Assembly (NCBI GenBank): GCA_002418205.1
Contig: DIDP01000039.1
Location: 147,132-174,003, forward strand
Source: Anaerolineales bacterium UBA5797
Lineage (GTDB): Bacteria; Chloroflexota; Anaerolineae; Anaerolineales; Villigracilaceae
Reading direction: 5' to 3'
Length of the DNA stretch: 26,872 bases
Shown: piece after piece, positions 1 through 7,861 of the stretch
How the letters are laid out: every line of letters begins with the position of its first letter
Numbering within the stretch: the first letter of the stretch is position 1
The notes under the pieces: generated by a model
Told to the model about the DNA's origin: nothing
Seen by the model: only the letters and a program-made list of their open reading frames with translations
The model's database searches: none
Position numbers and translations under genes: made by a program

Positions 1-84
1 GATATCCCGTTGATCCCACACAGGCCATTCCGGGTAGGGTTCGGTGCGTGTTTTCGATCCGCCTAGGATTGCCAATTCAGACAT
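1..84 (-). CDS. DegT/DnrJ/EryC1/StrS-family aminotransferase, N-terminal fragment
   Basis: Only the first 28 codons are in the window; the gene runs off the left edge. The peptide starts MSELAILGGSKTRTEPYP and continues EWPVWDQRDI, which matches the usual opening of DegT/DnrJ/EryC1/StrS PLP enzymes (L-A-I-x-GG-x-K followed by P-x-WP). Family members transaminate keto-sugars or keto-cyclitols, often with Glu or Gln as amino donor. The start at 84 is supported by a strong ribosome site, AAAAGGAGAA at 91-100, which overlaps the stop codon of the preceding MFS gene (gap 15 bases), so it is probably the next gene of the same operon. The catalytic lysine and fold cannot be checked because the rest is missing. 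Confidence 0.75.
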   Translation of the reverse strand, partial: MSELAILGGSKTRTEPYPEWPVWDQRDI

Positions 85-99
85 GATATGTTCTCCTTT

Positions 100-1275
100 T
101 TATGCAACCTGTGCCTGATGCACAGGTTTTCGTTGTGAAATGACCAACGCCGCCCAGGTCAGGAATGTCCCAATGGCGGCGATGATGTAAAGGGGATAAG
201 CGCCCAGCGCATCGAAGACAACTCCGCTGAGCGGCGCCGTGACGAGCGAGATGATGGCGGTCAGGGTCACATAATACAAAGAGAGGATCGTGGCCCCCTG
301 ACCCTCCGGCGCATGCTCCACAGTGTACGCCACGGAGGCGATGGCGTAGAAGCTGTAATAGACACCACTGGCGGCGCGCATGAACAAGATCGCCGCCAGC
401 GACGGAAAGATGACAACCACAACCAGCGCCAGCGCTTCGAGCAGCATGGAAAACGAGAACAACCGCCCGGCGCCATACTTGTGGATGAGTTTATCCGCCC
501 ACAGCATGAGCGGCAGTTCCATCAGAGCGGGATAGGTGTACGCCCAACCGATCAACTGCTCACTGGCGCCGAGTCGTTGCATGTAGAGCGTTTCGAACTG
601 CTGCCGGCCGATGTTGGTGAACCAGAAGATGGTCAGGGCGATCAGCAATCCCAGCAAGACGCGGTTTTTCACCAGCGCGCGCAAAACCAGGCGAAAGCGC
701 AGGGGAGGCATTTCGGATGGCCGCGTCAGTTTCGGGGGCGTGACGATGCGTCCGAGCACGAGCAGGCACAGTCCGTACAGGAGGGCGTATCCAACGAACA
801 CCGAGACGAGGCCCGCGCGGCCGACCATCCAGCCGCCGACAAAGGCGGTGATGGCCCAGCCGAGGGAACCCCACAGGCGGATCGATCCGAAGCCGTCCTT
901 TTCATTGGAGATGCTCAACGCCTGCGCGTCGGACAACGGGTAAATGGGCGCGCCGACGAAGGACTCGATCGCCACGATCAGCGCCATCCAGCCAAAGATC
1001 TGTTGCTGGCTGAGCAGCAGGATCAAGGCACCCGAGCCGAGCAGACAGAACTGCAGCACGCGGCGCGGATGCGGGAGGTTGTCGCTCAGGCGCCCGATGA
1101 GCGGCGCACTGACCAGACCGACGAGGCTGCCGATGGTGGCCAGCCAGCCCATCTGCGTGCCGCTCAGTCCGCGCTCGGCATAGAAAAGGCTGATGAAGGG
1201 AAAAATGAACCCGCCCGCGCCTGTCCAAAGCAGGTAGTAGACGCGCATGAGCCACAAGGAACTTCGTGAGGTCAT
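100..1275 (-). CDS. MFS transporter (MFS_1-like, sugar or nucleoside symporter type)
   Basis: A 391-residue integral membrane protein with about twelve hydrophobic segments, the usual MFS length. The loop after the second helix carries the family signature GRLSDNLPHPRR (about residues 61-72), the MFS motif A. The overall pattern (YYLLWTGAGGFIFPFISLFY at the N-terminus, then LSGTQMGWLATIGSLVGL) resembles the MFS_1-like group that includes LacY-type and phenylpropionate-type symporters. The substrate is unknown. The start overlaps the stop of the GH4 gene by four bases (1272-1275, ATGA), implying translational coupling, so it probably moves a substrate or product of that glycosidase pathway across the cytoplasmic membrane. 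It is one of three secondary transporters of different subfamilies in this window. Confidence 0.85.
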   Translation of the reverse strand: MTSRSSLWLMRVYYLLWTGAGGFIFPFISLFYAERGLSGTQMGWLATIGSLVGLVSAPLIGRLSDNLPHPRRVLQFCLLGSGALILLLSQQQIFGWMALIVAIESFVGAPIYPLSDAQALSISNEKDGFGSIRLWGSLGWAITAFVGGWMVGRAGLVSVFVGYALLYGLCLLVLGRIVTPPKLTRPSEMPPLRFRLVLRALVKNRVLLGLLIALTIFWFTNIGRQQFETLYMQRLGASEQLIGWAYTYPALMELPLMLWADKLIHKYGAGRLFSFSMLLEALALVVVVIFPSLAAILFMRAASGVYYSFYAIASVAYTVEHAPEGQGATILSLYYVTLTAIISLVTAPLSGVVFDALGAYPLYIIAAIGTFLTWAALVISQRKPVHQAQVA

Positions 1276-2615
1276 GGCATCGTCCCAAAGAATTGAGGCA
1301 GGTATGGCTTGTTCGCCTCCAGGAGTTCGTCGAGCAGTTGCCGGGCTTGAGAAATGGTGAGGCGGCTCGACAATGGATCGTTCAACAAGACTTGCAACGC
1401 AACCTCCCGGCTTCCGTTCAGTGCCGCCTCGATGGTCATTTCCTGCTGATGGATGTGGTGTTCGAGAATGTTTTGCACCCCTGCGGGCACGTCGCCGTAC
1501 GTGAGGGCATGCGCGCCGGTCGCGTCAATCACGCCGTAGGTCTCGACGATTGCGTCGCGGGGCAGGTTGGATACCTGTCCGTGATTGGGTAGATTCATGA
1601 TCCCCACATATTTCTCCCCGCAGGTGACCGCGCGGATGATCCTGTTCGCCGCCTCGGTGGAGATTTCCGACATGAACGGCTTGAGATCGGTTTCACCCTT
1701 CAAGACAGACTCGATCATGGTCTTCGCGAACAACTCCATGCCCTGACGGTCTTCGATGCTGGTGAGCCGGAGATCATAGTCCGCGCCCCAGTTCGTGGAA
1801 GCGTTGATGAAATGCGGAAAGAACTCCGCGATGTGACGGTCACCGGCGGCAGGCAGCGCGCCGTACAACTGGAACAGGGTGGACTTGACCCTGGCATGGT
1901 CGGCAAACACGGTGGTGTCGTCCTCATCCACTTTGAGCTCGCAGCGCAGGATCCTGTCGGTGAGTGCGGGGAGCTCATCGAAGACGCGTTTTCCGTCCGC
2001 GTACAGATCCGTGACCCAGATCAGGTGATTGATACCGGCAATTTTTGCTTCAATTCGTTCCGGTTGGGTTTGAAAGATGTGTGCCAGGTGCGCGCGCACC
2101 CCGATCCACTCATGACACAGGCCGACGACTCGCACACCTTGTCGCGCCAGCGCGCGCGTCAGCACCGTCATGGGGTTGGTGTAATTCAGGAACAGGGCTT
2201 TGGGGCAGAGTTCCTGCACCTTGCGCCCGATCTCTGCCACGATCGGGATATTCCGCAGGGCGCGTGACAGCCCACCGGGACCTGTCGTGTCGCCCACGGA
2301 TTGTTGGATGCCGTACCTGGCGGGAATCTCCAGATCCGGTCGCATGGAGTCCAACCGGCCGGTGGTGATGGTCAGGATGATGAAATCCGCGCCTTGCAGG
2401 GCTTCGTCGAGCGAGAGGGTCTGCTCGAGGTGAAAATCGAGTGCGAAGTCTGCGATCATCTTTTGCCCAACCGCGTGGACCAGTTCCACACGCTCGGGGG
2501 CGATGTCATGCAGGACGATGGTCGAGCCGCTCAATTCCGGCGTGCCGAAGAGGTCCCGCAGGAAGGTGGGACCCCAGGTGTACGACCCGCCGCCAATGAT
2601 GACGATTTTGCTCAT
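1272..2615 (-). CDS. Glycoside hydrolase family 4 (alpha-galactosidase / alpha-galacturonidase-like)
   Basis: A 447-residue protein beginning MSKIVIIGGGSYTWGP, the Rossmann NAD-binding start of GH4. GH4 enzymes are cytoplasmic and cleave glycosides by an NAD and Mn dependent oxidation-elimination mechanism. Other GH4 marks are GGLSRALRNIP (about 114-124), NYTNPM (144-149), the metal-binding Cys167 in GLCHEW and His197 in INHLIW. The residues after this Cys vary with specificity: phospho-glycosidases usually carry Asn or Asp there, while CH-type sequences belong to enzymes acting on unphosphorylated sugars such as galactosides and hexuronosides. The CHE variant here therefore argues for an unphosphorylated substrate, possibly a uronide given the neighbours. 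Both ends overlap neighbouring genes by four bases. Family assignment is firm; the exact substrate is inference. Confidence 0.9.
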   Translation of the reverse strand: MSKIVIIGGGSYTWGPTFLRDLFGTPELSGSTIVLHDIAPERVELVHAVGQKMIADFALDFHLEQTLSLDEALQGADFIILTITTGRLDSMRPDLEIPARYGIQQSVGDTTGPGGLSRALRNIPIVAEIGRKVQELCPKALFLNYTNPMTVLTRALARQGVRVVGLCHEWIGVRAHLAHIFQTQPERIEAKIAGINHLIWVTDLYADGKRVFDELPALTDRILRCELKVDEDDTTVFADHARVKSTLFQLYGALPAAGDRHIAEFFPHFINASTNWGADYDLRLTSIEDRQGMELFAKTMIESVLKGETDLKPFMSEISTEAANRIIRAVTCGEKYVGIMNLPNHGQVSNLPRDAIVETYGVIDATGAHALTYGDVPAGVQNILEHHIHQQEMTIEAALNGSREVALQVLLNDPLSSRLTISQARQLLDELLEANKPYLPQFFGTMP

Positions 2616-3778
2616 AACAGGCTTTTCAGTCCGTCCATCACGCTGGGGGCAATGCCCTTGCCGATGGAATTCGTCTCTTCGTAATGTTTACCCGGCCTGA
2701 AAGGATTCCACGGATATTTAAAATCCTCCTCCGGCAGGATGTAGCCAAGTTCGTCGTTCGCCAGCCCGATCACACCCGCGACTCCCGCCCCCGCTTCTTT
2801 CATCCACGCCTTGAGTTGCAACCCCAGTTTGGGCAGCATCTCACCCGGAACCGTCGCCAGCCACAACCCACCGATCTTGATGAGATTGACCTCGGTGTGG
2901 ATGAAGCCGTGTTTATCGCGTGTGTCTGGCAATAACTTTCTTCCAAAGGCGAGTTTGTACAAGATATTCGTCAACTTTGCCTTGATCTCCCGTTGCTCCA
3001 CACTGACGTATGACCTTTGACCTTCGACCTTTGACAGTGCCTCCAATCCCACCTGCGCCAGTTTTTTGCCCATGAACTCTGCTTCTTCAAACGAGTGGTC
3101 TTTCACATCGGGAGTCATCATGCCGCCCAGGGCGCCCGAGAAGAAGATACATGGCGCGCCGGTTTGTTGTTCCACTTCTGTGCGCAGAACTCCCGGGTAA
3201 TCAGCGGTGATGTGCGGGTTGTGTTCCCACAGCACTTCGGGGTGGCAGGGGAAGTTGAACAGGGTCACCAGCGGTTTCCCGGACTCGTTTACGAATTGTG
3301 CGAGGGTCAGCTCGTCGTCCACGATCTCAGGATTGCGCGCGTTCTTCGCCAGGCCCGGGACGTGGACCGATGTCCATTTGGCGGAGGCAGGCTGCAGGTC
3401 CGAAAGGGAGGCGAGGATGATCGCAGCGATCTTCTCCTTGATCGCGGACATGTATTCCGCATCCACACCGCAGGTCTTGTCATCCGGTCCCCATAATCCC
3501 ATCGTATCCGGTCCATGATGGGTATGGGTGGAGGCGATGAGGACAGCGACGCCCGCGGTCTTAACCCGTTCGATCACATCGTACACGTCGGGGCGAAAGA
3601 ATCCGATCAGATCGAGCGCGACCAGCACCAGTGTCGTTTGATCGGTTTGCATGGCGAGGGCGCGCGCATACAGATCATCGTGGATGGTTTCTGCGCGGCG
3701 GTTGTTGCCGAAGCCCGCGAGATAAACAGGTTTCTCCAGCGCGGGCGTGATAACCATTTGTGCATATCCGATGTTCAT
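2612..3778 (-). CDS. Neutral/alkaline ceramidase-like hydrolase (N-terminal domain type)
   Basis: A 388-residue protein. It opens with GYAQMVITPA and YLAGFG, then carries LVALDLIGF (about 52-60) and STHTHHGPDT (83-92), the His-rich zinc-site motif of the neutral ceramidase N-terminal domain family; a second His lies in FNFPCHPEVLW (about 175-184). Characterised ceramidases are larger (over 600 residues) secreted amidases that cut the N-acyl bond of ceramide. This version is shorter, has no signal peptide and sits among cytoplasmic sugar enzymes, so it more likely cuts an amide or ester in a small substrate than in membrane ceramide. Four-base overlaps join it to the GH4 gene and to the BadF-type kinase gene. 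A heptanucleotide tandem repeat (3011-3038) encodes residues around 249-258. Confidence 0.8.
   Translation of the reverse strand: MNIGYAQMVITPALEKPVYLAGFGNNRRAETIHDDLYARALAMQTDQTTLVLVALDLIGFFRPDVYDVIERVKTAGVAVLIASTHTHHGPDTMGLWGPDDKTCGVDAEYMSAIKEKIAAIILASLSDLQPASAKWTSVHVPGLAKNARNPEIVDDELTLAQFVNESGKPLVTLFNFPCHPEVLWEHNPHITADYPGVLRTEVEQQTGAPCIFFSGALGGMMTPDVKDHSFEEAEFMGKKLAQVGLEALSKVEGQRSYVSVEQREIKAKLTNILYKLAFGRKLLPDTRDKHGFIHTEVNLIKIGGLWLATVPGEMLPKLGLQLKAWMKEAGAGVAGVIGLANDELGYILPEEDFKYPWNPFRPGKHYEETNSIGKGIAPSVMDGLKSLL
3011..3038 (+). repeat. Heptanucleotide tandem repeat inside the ceramidase-like gene
   Basis: Four consecutive 7-base units on the plus strand: TGACCTT, TGACCTT, CGACCTT and the degenerate TGACAGT. 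The tract lies within an open coding frame and encodes part of the stretch SKVEGQRSYV. Three units make 21 bases, so gain or loss in threes keeps the frame. It resembles the short tandemly repeated repeats known from cyanobacteria in layout, not in unit sequence. Confidence 0.7.
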
Positions 3779-4746
3779 TGAACCAATTCCTTTGCTGTGC
3801 GCACCATGTGGTCACGCACGAGATAACCATCGAAGCCGATCTGCTCCATGCCGAGGATGACCGCACCCACCACGGGCGGACCGTCGAGCCGCATCAGTTT
3901 TGCGCGCGGACAATGCCGGAGGACGAGTTCACGCATGGGTTCCGTGATGAGCTCGCCCGCCTCGAAGATGCTGCCCGATTGGATCACCTCCACGGCTTCG
4001 TGTTCCATTTCGATCTGGCGCGCCACCGCCACTGCCAGCCAACCCAATTCCTCGCCCGCCCAGCGCGCCACTTCGCGCGCCGCCGTATCGCCGGCGCGTG
4101 CCGCCTCGATGACCTTGATCGACAGATGATGGAACAAATGATATTGCCCATTGGACAGCCCTTCGACCAGATCCATTTCATTCTTTGCGCCGAGCGCCTC
4201 GATGTAGAGTGGTGTCAACGCGGTCGGTGGGATGCGTTGGATCCACGCATAATTCACCATTTGCAAGCCGCGCGCGGCGATCTCGTACGCGCCGCCGAAC
4301 TCCCCGAACGTGATGCCATTGCCGACGATGCGCCCCTCCTGTCCGTTGGGTCCGCGCCCGCGCGCATTGTTGGATGACCCGGCCGTGACGTTGACACCGA
4401 TCCCGCGCGTGGCCCCGGCGAACAGCCCATTCCAGCCGTCGTTGACGACCTCCACCGGGCAGTGCAATCCCAGCCGGGCGATGGCTTGCAAATGCTGTTC
4501 GCGGTCGGATGGAAAATCGCAGCCTGCCACGCCGAAGCCTGCCCCGGCGATCTGAGCCTTATCCACGCCTGACATATTCAGCGCGCCTTCGAACGAGTCA
4601 CGCAGGACTCTTTCAGTGCCTTCATAGCCCACACCTTGATGATTGCCACCACCAGATTTTCCAAACCCAATGCATTGACCCTTTTCATCCACGATCAGCG
4701 CGTGCGTTTTGGATGAACCAACATCGATCCCTAGGAAAAATTTCAT
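3775..4746 (-). CDS. BadF/BadG/BcrA/BcrD-type ATPase, N-acetylglucosamine kinase-like
   Basis: A 323-residue ASKHA-fold kinase. The phosphate-1 loop is FLGIDVGSSKTHALIVD near the N-terminus, followed by a DGWNGLFAGA stretch, the phosphate-2 loop VTAGSSNNA, and an adenosine-type motif GPPVVGAVILG near the C-terminus. Relatives phosphorylate N-acetylglucosamine or related amino sugars with ATP in the cytoplasm. The start is set at the ATG at 4746 rather than further upstream, because the protein then begins MKFFLGIDVGSSKT. That ATG overlaps the stop of the nucleotidyltransferase gene by four bases, and AAAGGTG lies a suitable distance upstream. With two deacetylases in the same run, an amino-sugar or N-acyl-sugar substrate is plausible but unproven. 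Confidence 0.85.
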   Translation of the reverse strand: MKFFLGIDVGSSKTHALIVDEKGQCIGFGKSGGGNHQGVGYEGTERVLRDSFEGALNMSGVDKAQIAGAGFGVAGCDFPSDREQHLQAIARLGLHCPVEVVNDGWNGLFAGATRGIGVNVTAGSSNNARGRGPNGQEGRIVGNGITFGEFGGAYEIAARGLQMVNYAWIQRIPPTALTPLYIEALGAKNEMDLVEGLSNGQYHLFHHLSIKVIEAARAGDTAAREVARWAGEELGWLAVAVARQIEMEHEAVEVIQSGSIFEAGELITEPMRELVLRHCPRAKLMRLDGPPVVGAVILGMEQIGFDGYLVRDHMVRTAKELVQ

Positions 4747-5462
4747 GAACGTTTCACCTTTGCAATGAATTCCGGCGACCATTCCTGCGGGGCAGGCTGG
4801 AGCACGCCAAATGCCTTGTAACCGTCATCGATCATCATCTGCACGGCGGATTGCATTTCGATCTCCCCGCGCGCGGACGATTGTACGCGGGGGAGGTACT
4901 CCCAGATCTGCGGGGGGAAGATGAACAGGATCGACGCCGCAAACGGACTCAGGACCTCTGCCCGCTTCGGCTTCTCGACGATGCGCCTGACACGCCAATC
5001 CGCATCCACCTCCACGCTGGAGCGCGCCAGCAATTCCTCCACTGGACATTCCTTCAGGCTCATGGTGATGTCTGCGCCGCGTCGAGCGTGCGCCTCGACC
5101 AGTTCCCACAGGGAATTTTCCTCGAGCATGTAATCGGTGGCAACGACCAGCACCGGCTCGGGGCGGATCCAATCCCTGGGCACGGGGAGCAGCGCGTCGC
5201 CGTTGCCGCGCAGTTCCTTCTGGTGGGCAAAGGTGACGGTGAGATTCCATTTCGCGCCGTCACCTACATACGCGAAGATCTGCTCCTCCAGATGATGGGT
5301 CACGATGCAGACGCGTGTGATCCCTGCTTTGGACGCTGCGTGTAAGCAATAGTCAAGGGTTGGCCTTCCGTGGATGGGAAGGAGTGACTTGGGGGTTCCA
5401 TCGGTGTACGGACGTAGACGGGTACCGCGCCCGGCCGCGAGGAGGATGGCAGACTGGATCAT
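4743..5462 (-). CDS. Sugar-1-phosphate nucleotidyltransferase
   Basis: A 239-residue NTP_transferase-fold protein starting MIQSAILLAAGRGTRLRPYT, the G-x-GTRLRP nucleotide-binding loop, followed by TPKSLLPI with the conserved Lys. VVATDYMLE takes the place of the usual G-D metal motif, and IVEKP and ARGEIEMQ follow. Such enzymes make an NDP-sugar and pyrophosphate from NTP and a sugar 1-phosphate. No left-handed beta-helix acyltransferase domain follows, so it is not a GlmU-type fusion. The ATG at 5462 was chosen because it starts the fold and overlaps the upstream kinase stop by four bases (5459-5462). Its position directly after a GHMP sugar-1-kinase suggests that the kinase product is its substrate. 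Confidence 0.85.
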   Translation of the reverse strand: MIQSAILLAAGRGTRLRPYTDGTPKSLLPIHGRPTLDYCLHAASKAGITRVCIVTHHLEEQIFAYVGDGAKWNLTVTFAHQKELRGNGDALLPVPRDWIRPEPVLVVATDYMLEENSLWELVEAHARRGADITMSLKECPVEELLARSSVEVDADWRVRRIVEKPKRAEVLSPFAASILFIFPPQIWEYLPRVQSSARGEIEMQSAVQMMIDDGYKAFGVLQPAPQEWSPEFIAKVKRS

Positions 5463-6520
5463 TGCAAACCGTCTCCCATATCGGCCACGAAGGCTCTGGA
5501 TGGCAGGTCTGGGTGGCGGGCTTTGAACGTTTCCGCGACCTCGGCGCAGACGGTCTCCGCCGAGGCGCGATTGACCAACGCCACCACGCAACCACCGTAG
5601 CCGCCGCCGCTGAAGCGGCTGCCGTAGACGCTTTCCGTGCCGCTGACGAGTTCATGCAGTTCGATGAGCATGTCGCTGCCGACTTCGTAATTATGGATGG
5701 AGGACTGACAGGATTGATTCATCAATTGACCAAAGACTTCGATATTGGCTTCGTACCAGGCTTTGGCGCCCTGATGTACGCGCTCGTTTTCGGTGAAGTA
5801 GTGCTCCGCTCGTTTACGAAGCTTGACGGGCAGGCGCGTTTTTCGATCGTCGAACACTTCGCGCGGCACCTCGGAGAGGATGTTCGCCTCCGGCGATAAC
5901 GCCTCCGCTGCCTGGTGACATTCCTGCACGCGGACGTTGAATCCGCTTTTGGTGAGTTCGCGCGAAATGCCCGAGTACGCCACGATCCACGCAAAGGTGG
6001 GGAGTGGGTCAGGGATCGGGGAAACGGAACCAGTTATCGTGTCCATGAAGAGAAGCGCAGATTTTTGTCCGTAGACAATGCTCAGCGGGTCGAGCAGTCC
6101 GTTCTGGAGGCCGAGTTGTTCGTGCTCAAGTTCATAGTCCAATTGAACGAGGCGTTCATTGGTAAGGTCGATGTCGTTCACCTCGGCGAACGCCTTGAGG
6201 TAGGCCAATCCCACCGAAGCGGACGAACTCAGCCCCGCGCCGATGAGCGATCCGATGAGATGTGCCCGCATGCCGTGTTGAATTTTCAACACGCGTGCCG
6301 CGGCTTGCGCGTAACGTGCCCAGTGAGTCCGGTCGAGGTCGCCGATAATGAACTTCGCTTCGCCATATTGGCCGCTCACAAGATGGATCTCGTTTGAATC
6401 GAGCGGCTCATAATCGAGCGTTGTGCCGAGGCTGAGGGTGCGACCCAGGGTTACGCCGCCTTGGTGATCCACATGCGCGCCGATGGGGCAGAGGCGGTAG
6501 GGCGAAAAGATGCGTTTCAC
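5459..6520 (-). CDS. GHMP sugar-1-kinase, galacturonokinase-like (galactokinase family)
   Basis: A 353-residue GHMP kinase. Motif 1 reads SPYRLCPIGAHVDHQGG instead of the galactokinase GEHTDY form, motif 2 is IGAGLSSSASVGLA, and motif 3 is FSGGGYGGCVVALV near the C-terminus. The CP-x-GAH-x-DHQGG signature and the segment KRAEHYFTEN are, as I remember them, those of plant galacturonic acid kinase, which makes galacturonate 1-phosphate. This is from memory and unchecked. The preferred start is GTG at 6520: it gives VKRIFSPYRLCPIG, and GTG overlaps the symporter stop TGA by four bases, matching the pattern of the neighbouring junctions. An ATG at 6598 would add 26 residues that do not look like the family. 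Next in the operon is a nucleotidyltransferase. Confidence 0.8.
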   Translation of the reverse strand: MKRIFSPYRLCPIGAHVDHQGGVTLGRTLSLGTTLDYEPLDSNEIHLVSGQYGEAKFIIGDLDRTHWARYAQAAARVLKIQHGMRAHLIGSLIGAGLSSSASVGLAYLKAFAEVNDIDLTNERLVQLDYELEHEQLGLQNGLLDPLSIVYGQKSALLFMDTITGSVSPIPDPLPTFAWIVAYSGISRELTKSGFNVRVQECHQAAEALSPEANILSEVPREVFDDRKTRLPVKLRKRAEHYFTENERVHQGAKAWYEANIEVFGQLMNQSCQSSIHNYEVGSDMLIELHELVSGTESVYGSRFSGGGYGGCVVALVNRASAETVCAEVAETFKARHPDLPSRAFVADMGDGLQ

Positions 6521-7860
6521 TCGCTGGCTGCGGCTCGTTTCTTTTGGAGGGTGTCCTTGATGTCTTGCAGGTATTTTCCATGTAATGGATACAGCCACAG
6601 TAAAAAGATGGCGAGCAGGAAGCCGATGGAGGTGGGAACGGTCAGGAAGATGCGAAAGCCGAGGTCGACCGAGGCAGGTTGAACGTCGAGGAGCGTATCG
6701 TAGCCGAAGGCGGGCATCACGAGACCGAACACGGACGAGACAAGCAATCCGCTCAGGGTGATGAGGAATCCGCTCATTCCAAAATACATGCCCGCGCGTT
6801 GATGTCCGGTCTTCACTTCGTCCTCGTCCACTACCTCGGTCATGATGACATCGCCGATGAGCACCAGTCCGCCAAGACCGATGCCCAATACAACTGCCGC
6901 GGCATACGTGAACTTGATGTTTGGCGAAAAACCCATGGGGATGATGCCCAGCATCATCACGGCGTTGGCGAGCATCAGCGTGCGGCGCGAATCGAGTTTA
7001 TTGGCGACCCAGTTGCGCCATGGATATAACGACAGCATGGCGATCACGAAGGCGCCGCCGAGAATGTACGTGGCGTTGGCTTCATCCACTTTCAGGCTGT
7101 ACTTGAGATAGAAGAGAATGCCGGTTTGCAGGGAGCCGGTGGCGAAGAAGCGCATGGTCTGCGCGCCGGCGGCGGTGAGATAACTGCGGTTGGCGAACGT
7201 ATATTTGAGGGCGTCCCAGAACGGGAAGCTCGTGTCGGTGCGCAGTTCCTTGCGCTCGAACATGGCGGGATAGCCCGCGTAGATCGCGATCACCGAAATC
7301 CCTGCGAAGAGCATGGCCATGTTCGTCCAGCCCAGCAAGTTCGCCAGCAAAGGAGGCAGCGCCGCGCCGATGATCAAGCCGACGATCTGAAAGATGTTCA
7401 TCTTGGCGGCGACGTCGGTCCGTTCTTCGTAGGTGCCGAACATTTCAGGGAGCAGACCATAGTAGCCGGTGGCGAGCGCCGTATATAACCCCTCCCAGAG
7501 CACGATGGCGGCGCCAAAATAGATCAACAATCCGCGCGGGTCGGTTTTACCGTCAAAGGGCGCAGTGAACAGCAGGGCGAACGCCAGCGCATACGGCAAA
7601 CCGCCGAACAGAATGTATGGCAACCGTCGCCCCCAGCGCGAGCGTGTGCGGTCGGAGAGATATCCCAGCGCGGGGTTGTTCAGCGCGTTGTAAATGGTGT
7701 AGAAGAACCAGAAGGTCGAATACCAGGCGACGGGCAGGTTCTTGATATCCACAATGTAAAAGGCGATCACACCCGCCACCGCTTCGCCGGGGATGGTGAT
7801 CCCCAGACTCGAAAGCGAATACAGCAGGCGCGTGCGGGTGTTGGTGGCGAATTCTTTCAT
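6517..7860 (-). CDS. GPH-family (MelB-like) glycoside-pentoside-hexuronide symporter
   Basis: A 447-residue twelve-helix carrier. The loop motif GYLSDRTRSRWGRRLPYIL (about residues 64-82) is characteristic of the glycoside-pentoside-hexuronide:cation symporters, as are NNPALG just before it and a tract around GMYFGMSGFLITLSG. These carriers import sugars or hexuronides with H+ or Na+ across the cytoplasmic membrane. A single base separates its ATG from the stop of the YdjC-type deacetylase gene, and its stop overlaps the GTG start of the GHMP kinase. It is thus the best candidate importer for the substrate of this run. The C-terminus is rich in Lys and Ala and cytoplasmic. Confidence 0.88.
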   Translation of the reverse strand: MKEFATNTRTRLLYSLSSLGITIPGEAVAGVIAFYIVDIKNLPVAWYSTFWFFYTIYNALNNPALGYLSDRTRSRWGRRLPYILFGGLPYALAFALLFTAPFDGKTDPRGLLIYFGAAIVLWEGLYTALATGYYGLLPEMFGTYEERTDVAAKMNIFQIVGLIIGAALPPLLANLLGWTNMAMLFAGISVIAIYAGYPAMFERKELRTDTSFPFWDALKYTFANRSYLTAAGAQTMRFFATGSLQTGILFYLKYSLKVDEANATYILGGAFVIAMLSLYPWRNWVANKLDSRRTLMLANAVMMLGIIPMGFSPNIKFTYAAAVVLGIGLGGLVLIGDVIMTEVVDEDEVKTGHQRAGMYFGMSGFLITLSGLLVSSVFGLVMPAFGYDTLLDVQPASVDLGFRIFLTVPTSIGFLLAIFLLWLYPLHGKYLQDIKDTLQKKRAAASE

Positions 7861-7861
7861 C

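Noticed and set aside
313..1269. Long open frame on the plus strand opposite the MFS gene
   Set aside because: Antisense to a clear membrane protein; its translation is rich in Gln, Arg, Asp and has no recognisable fold. Same reasoning for other long plus-strand frames, e.g. 13887-15233, 18833-20290 and 25473-26336.
4743..5591. Longer nucleotidyltransferase starting at 5591
   Set aside because: The extra 43 residues are basic and low-complexity, lie inside the kinase gene and precede the family's normal first strand; the ATG at 5462 with a four-base overlap is better.
5459..6598. GHMP kinase starting with ATG at 6598
   Set aside because: It would add 26 residues lying over the symporter gene; the GTG at 6520 begins the conserved region and fits the four-base overlap pattern.
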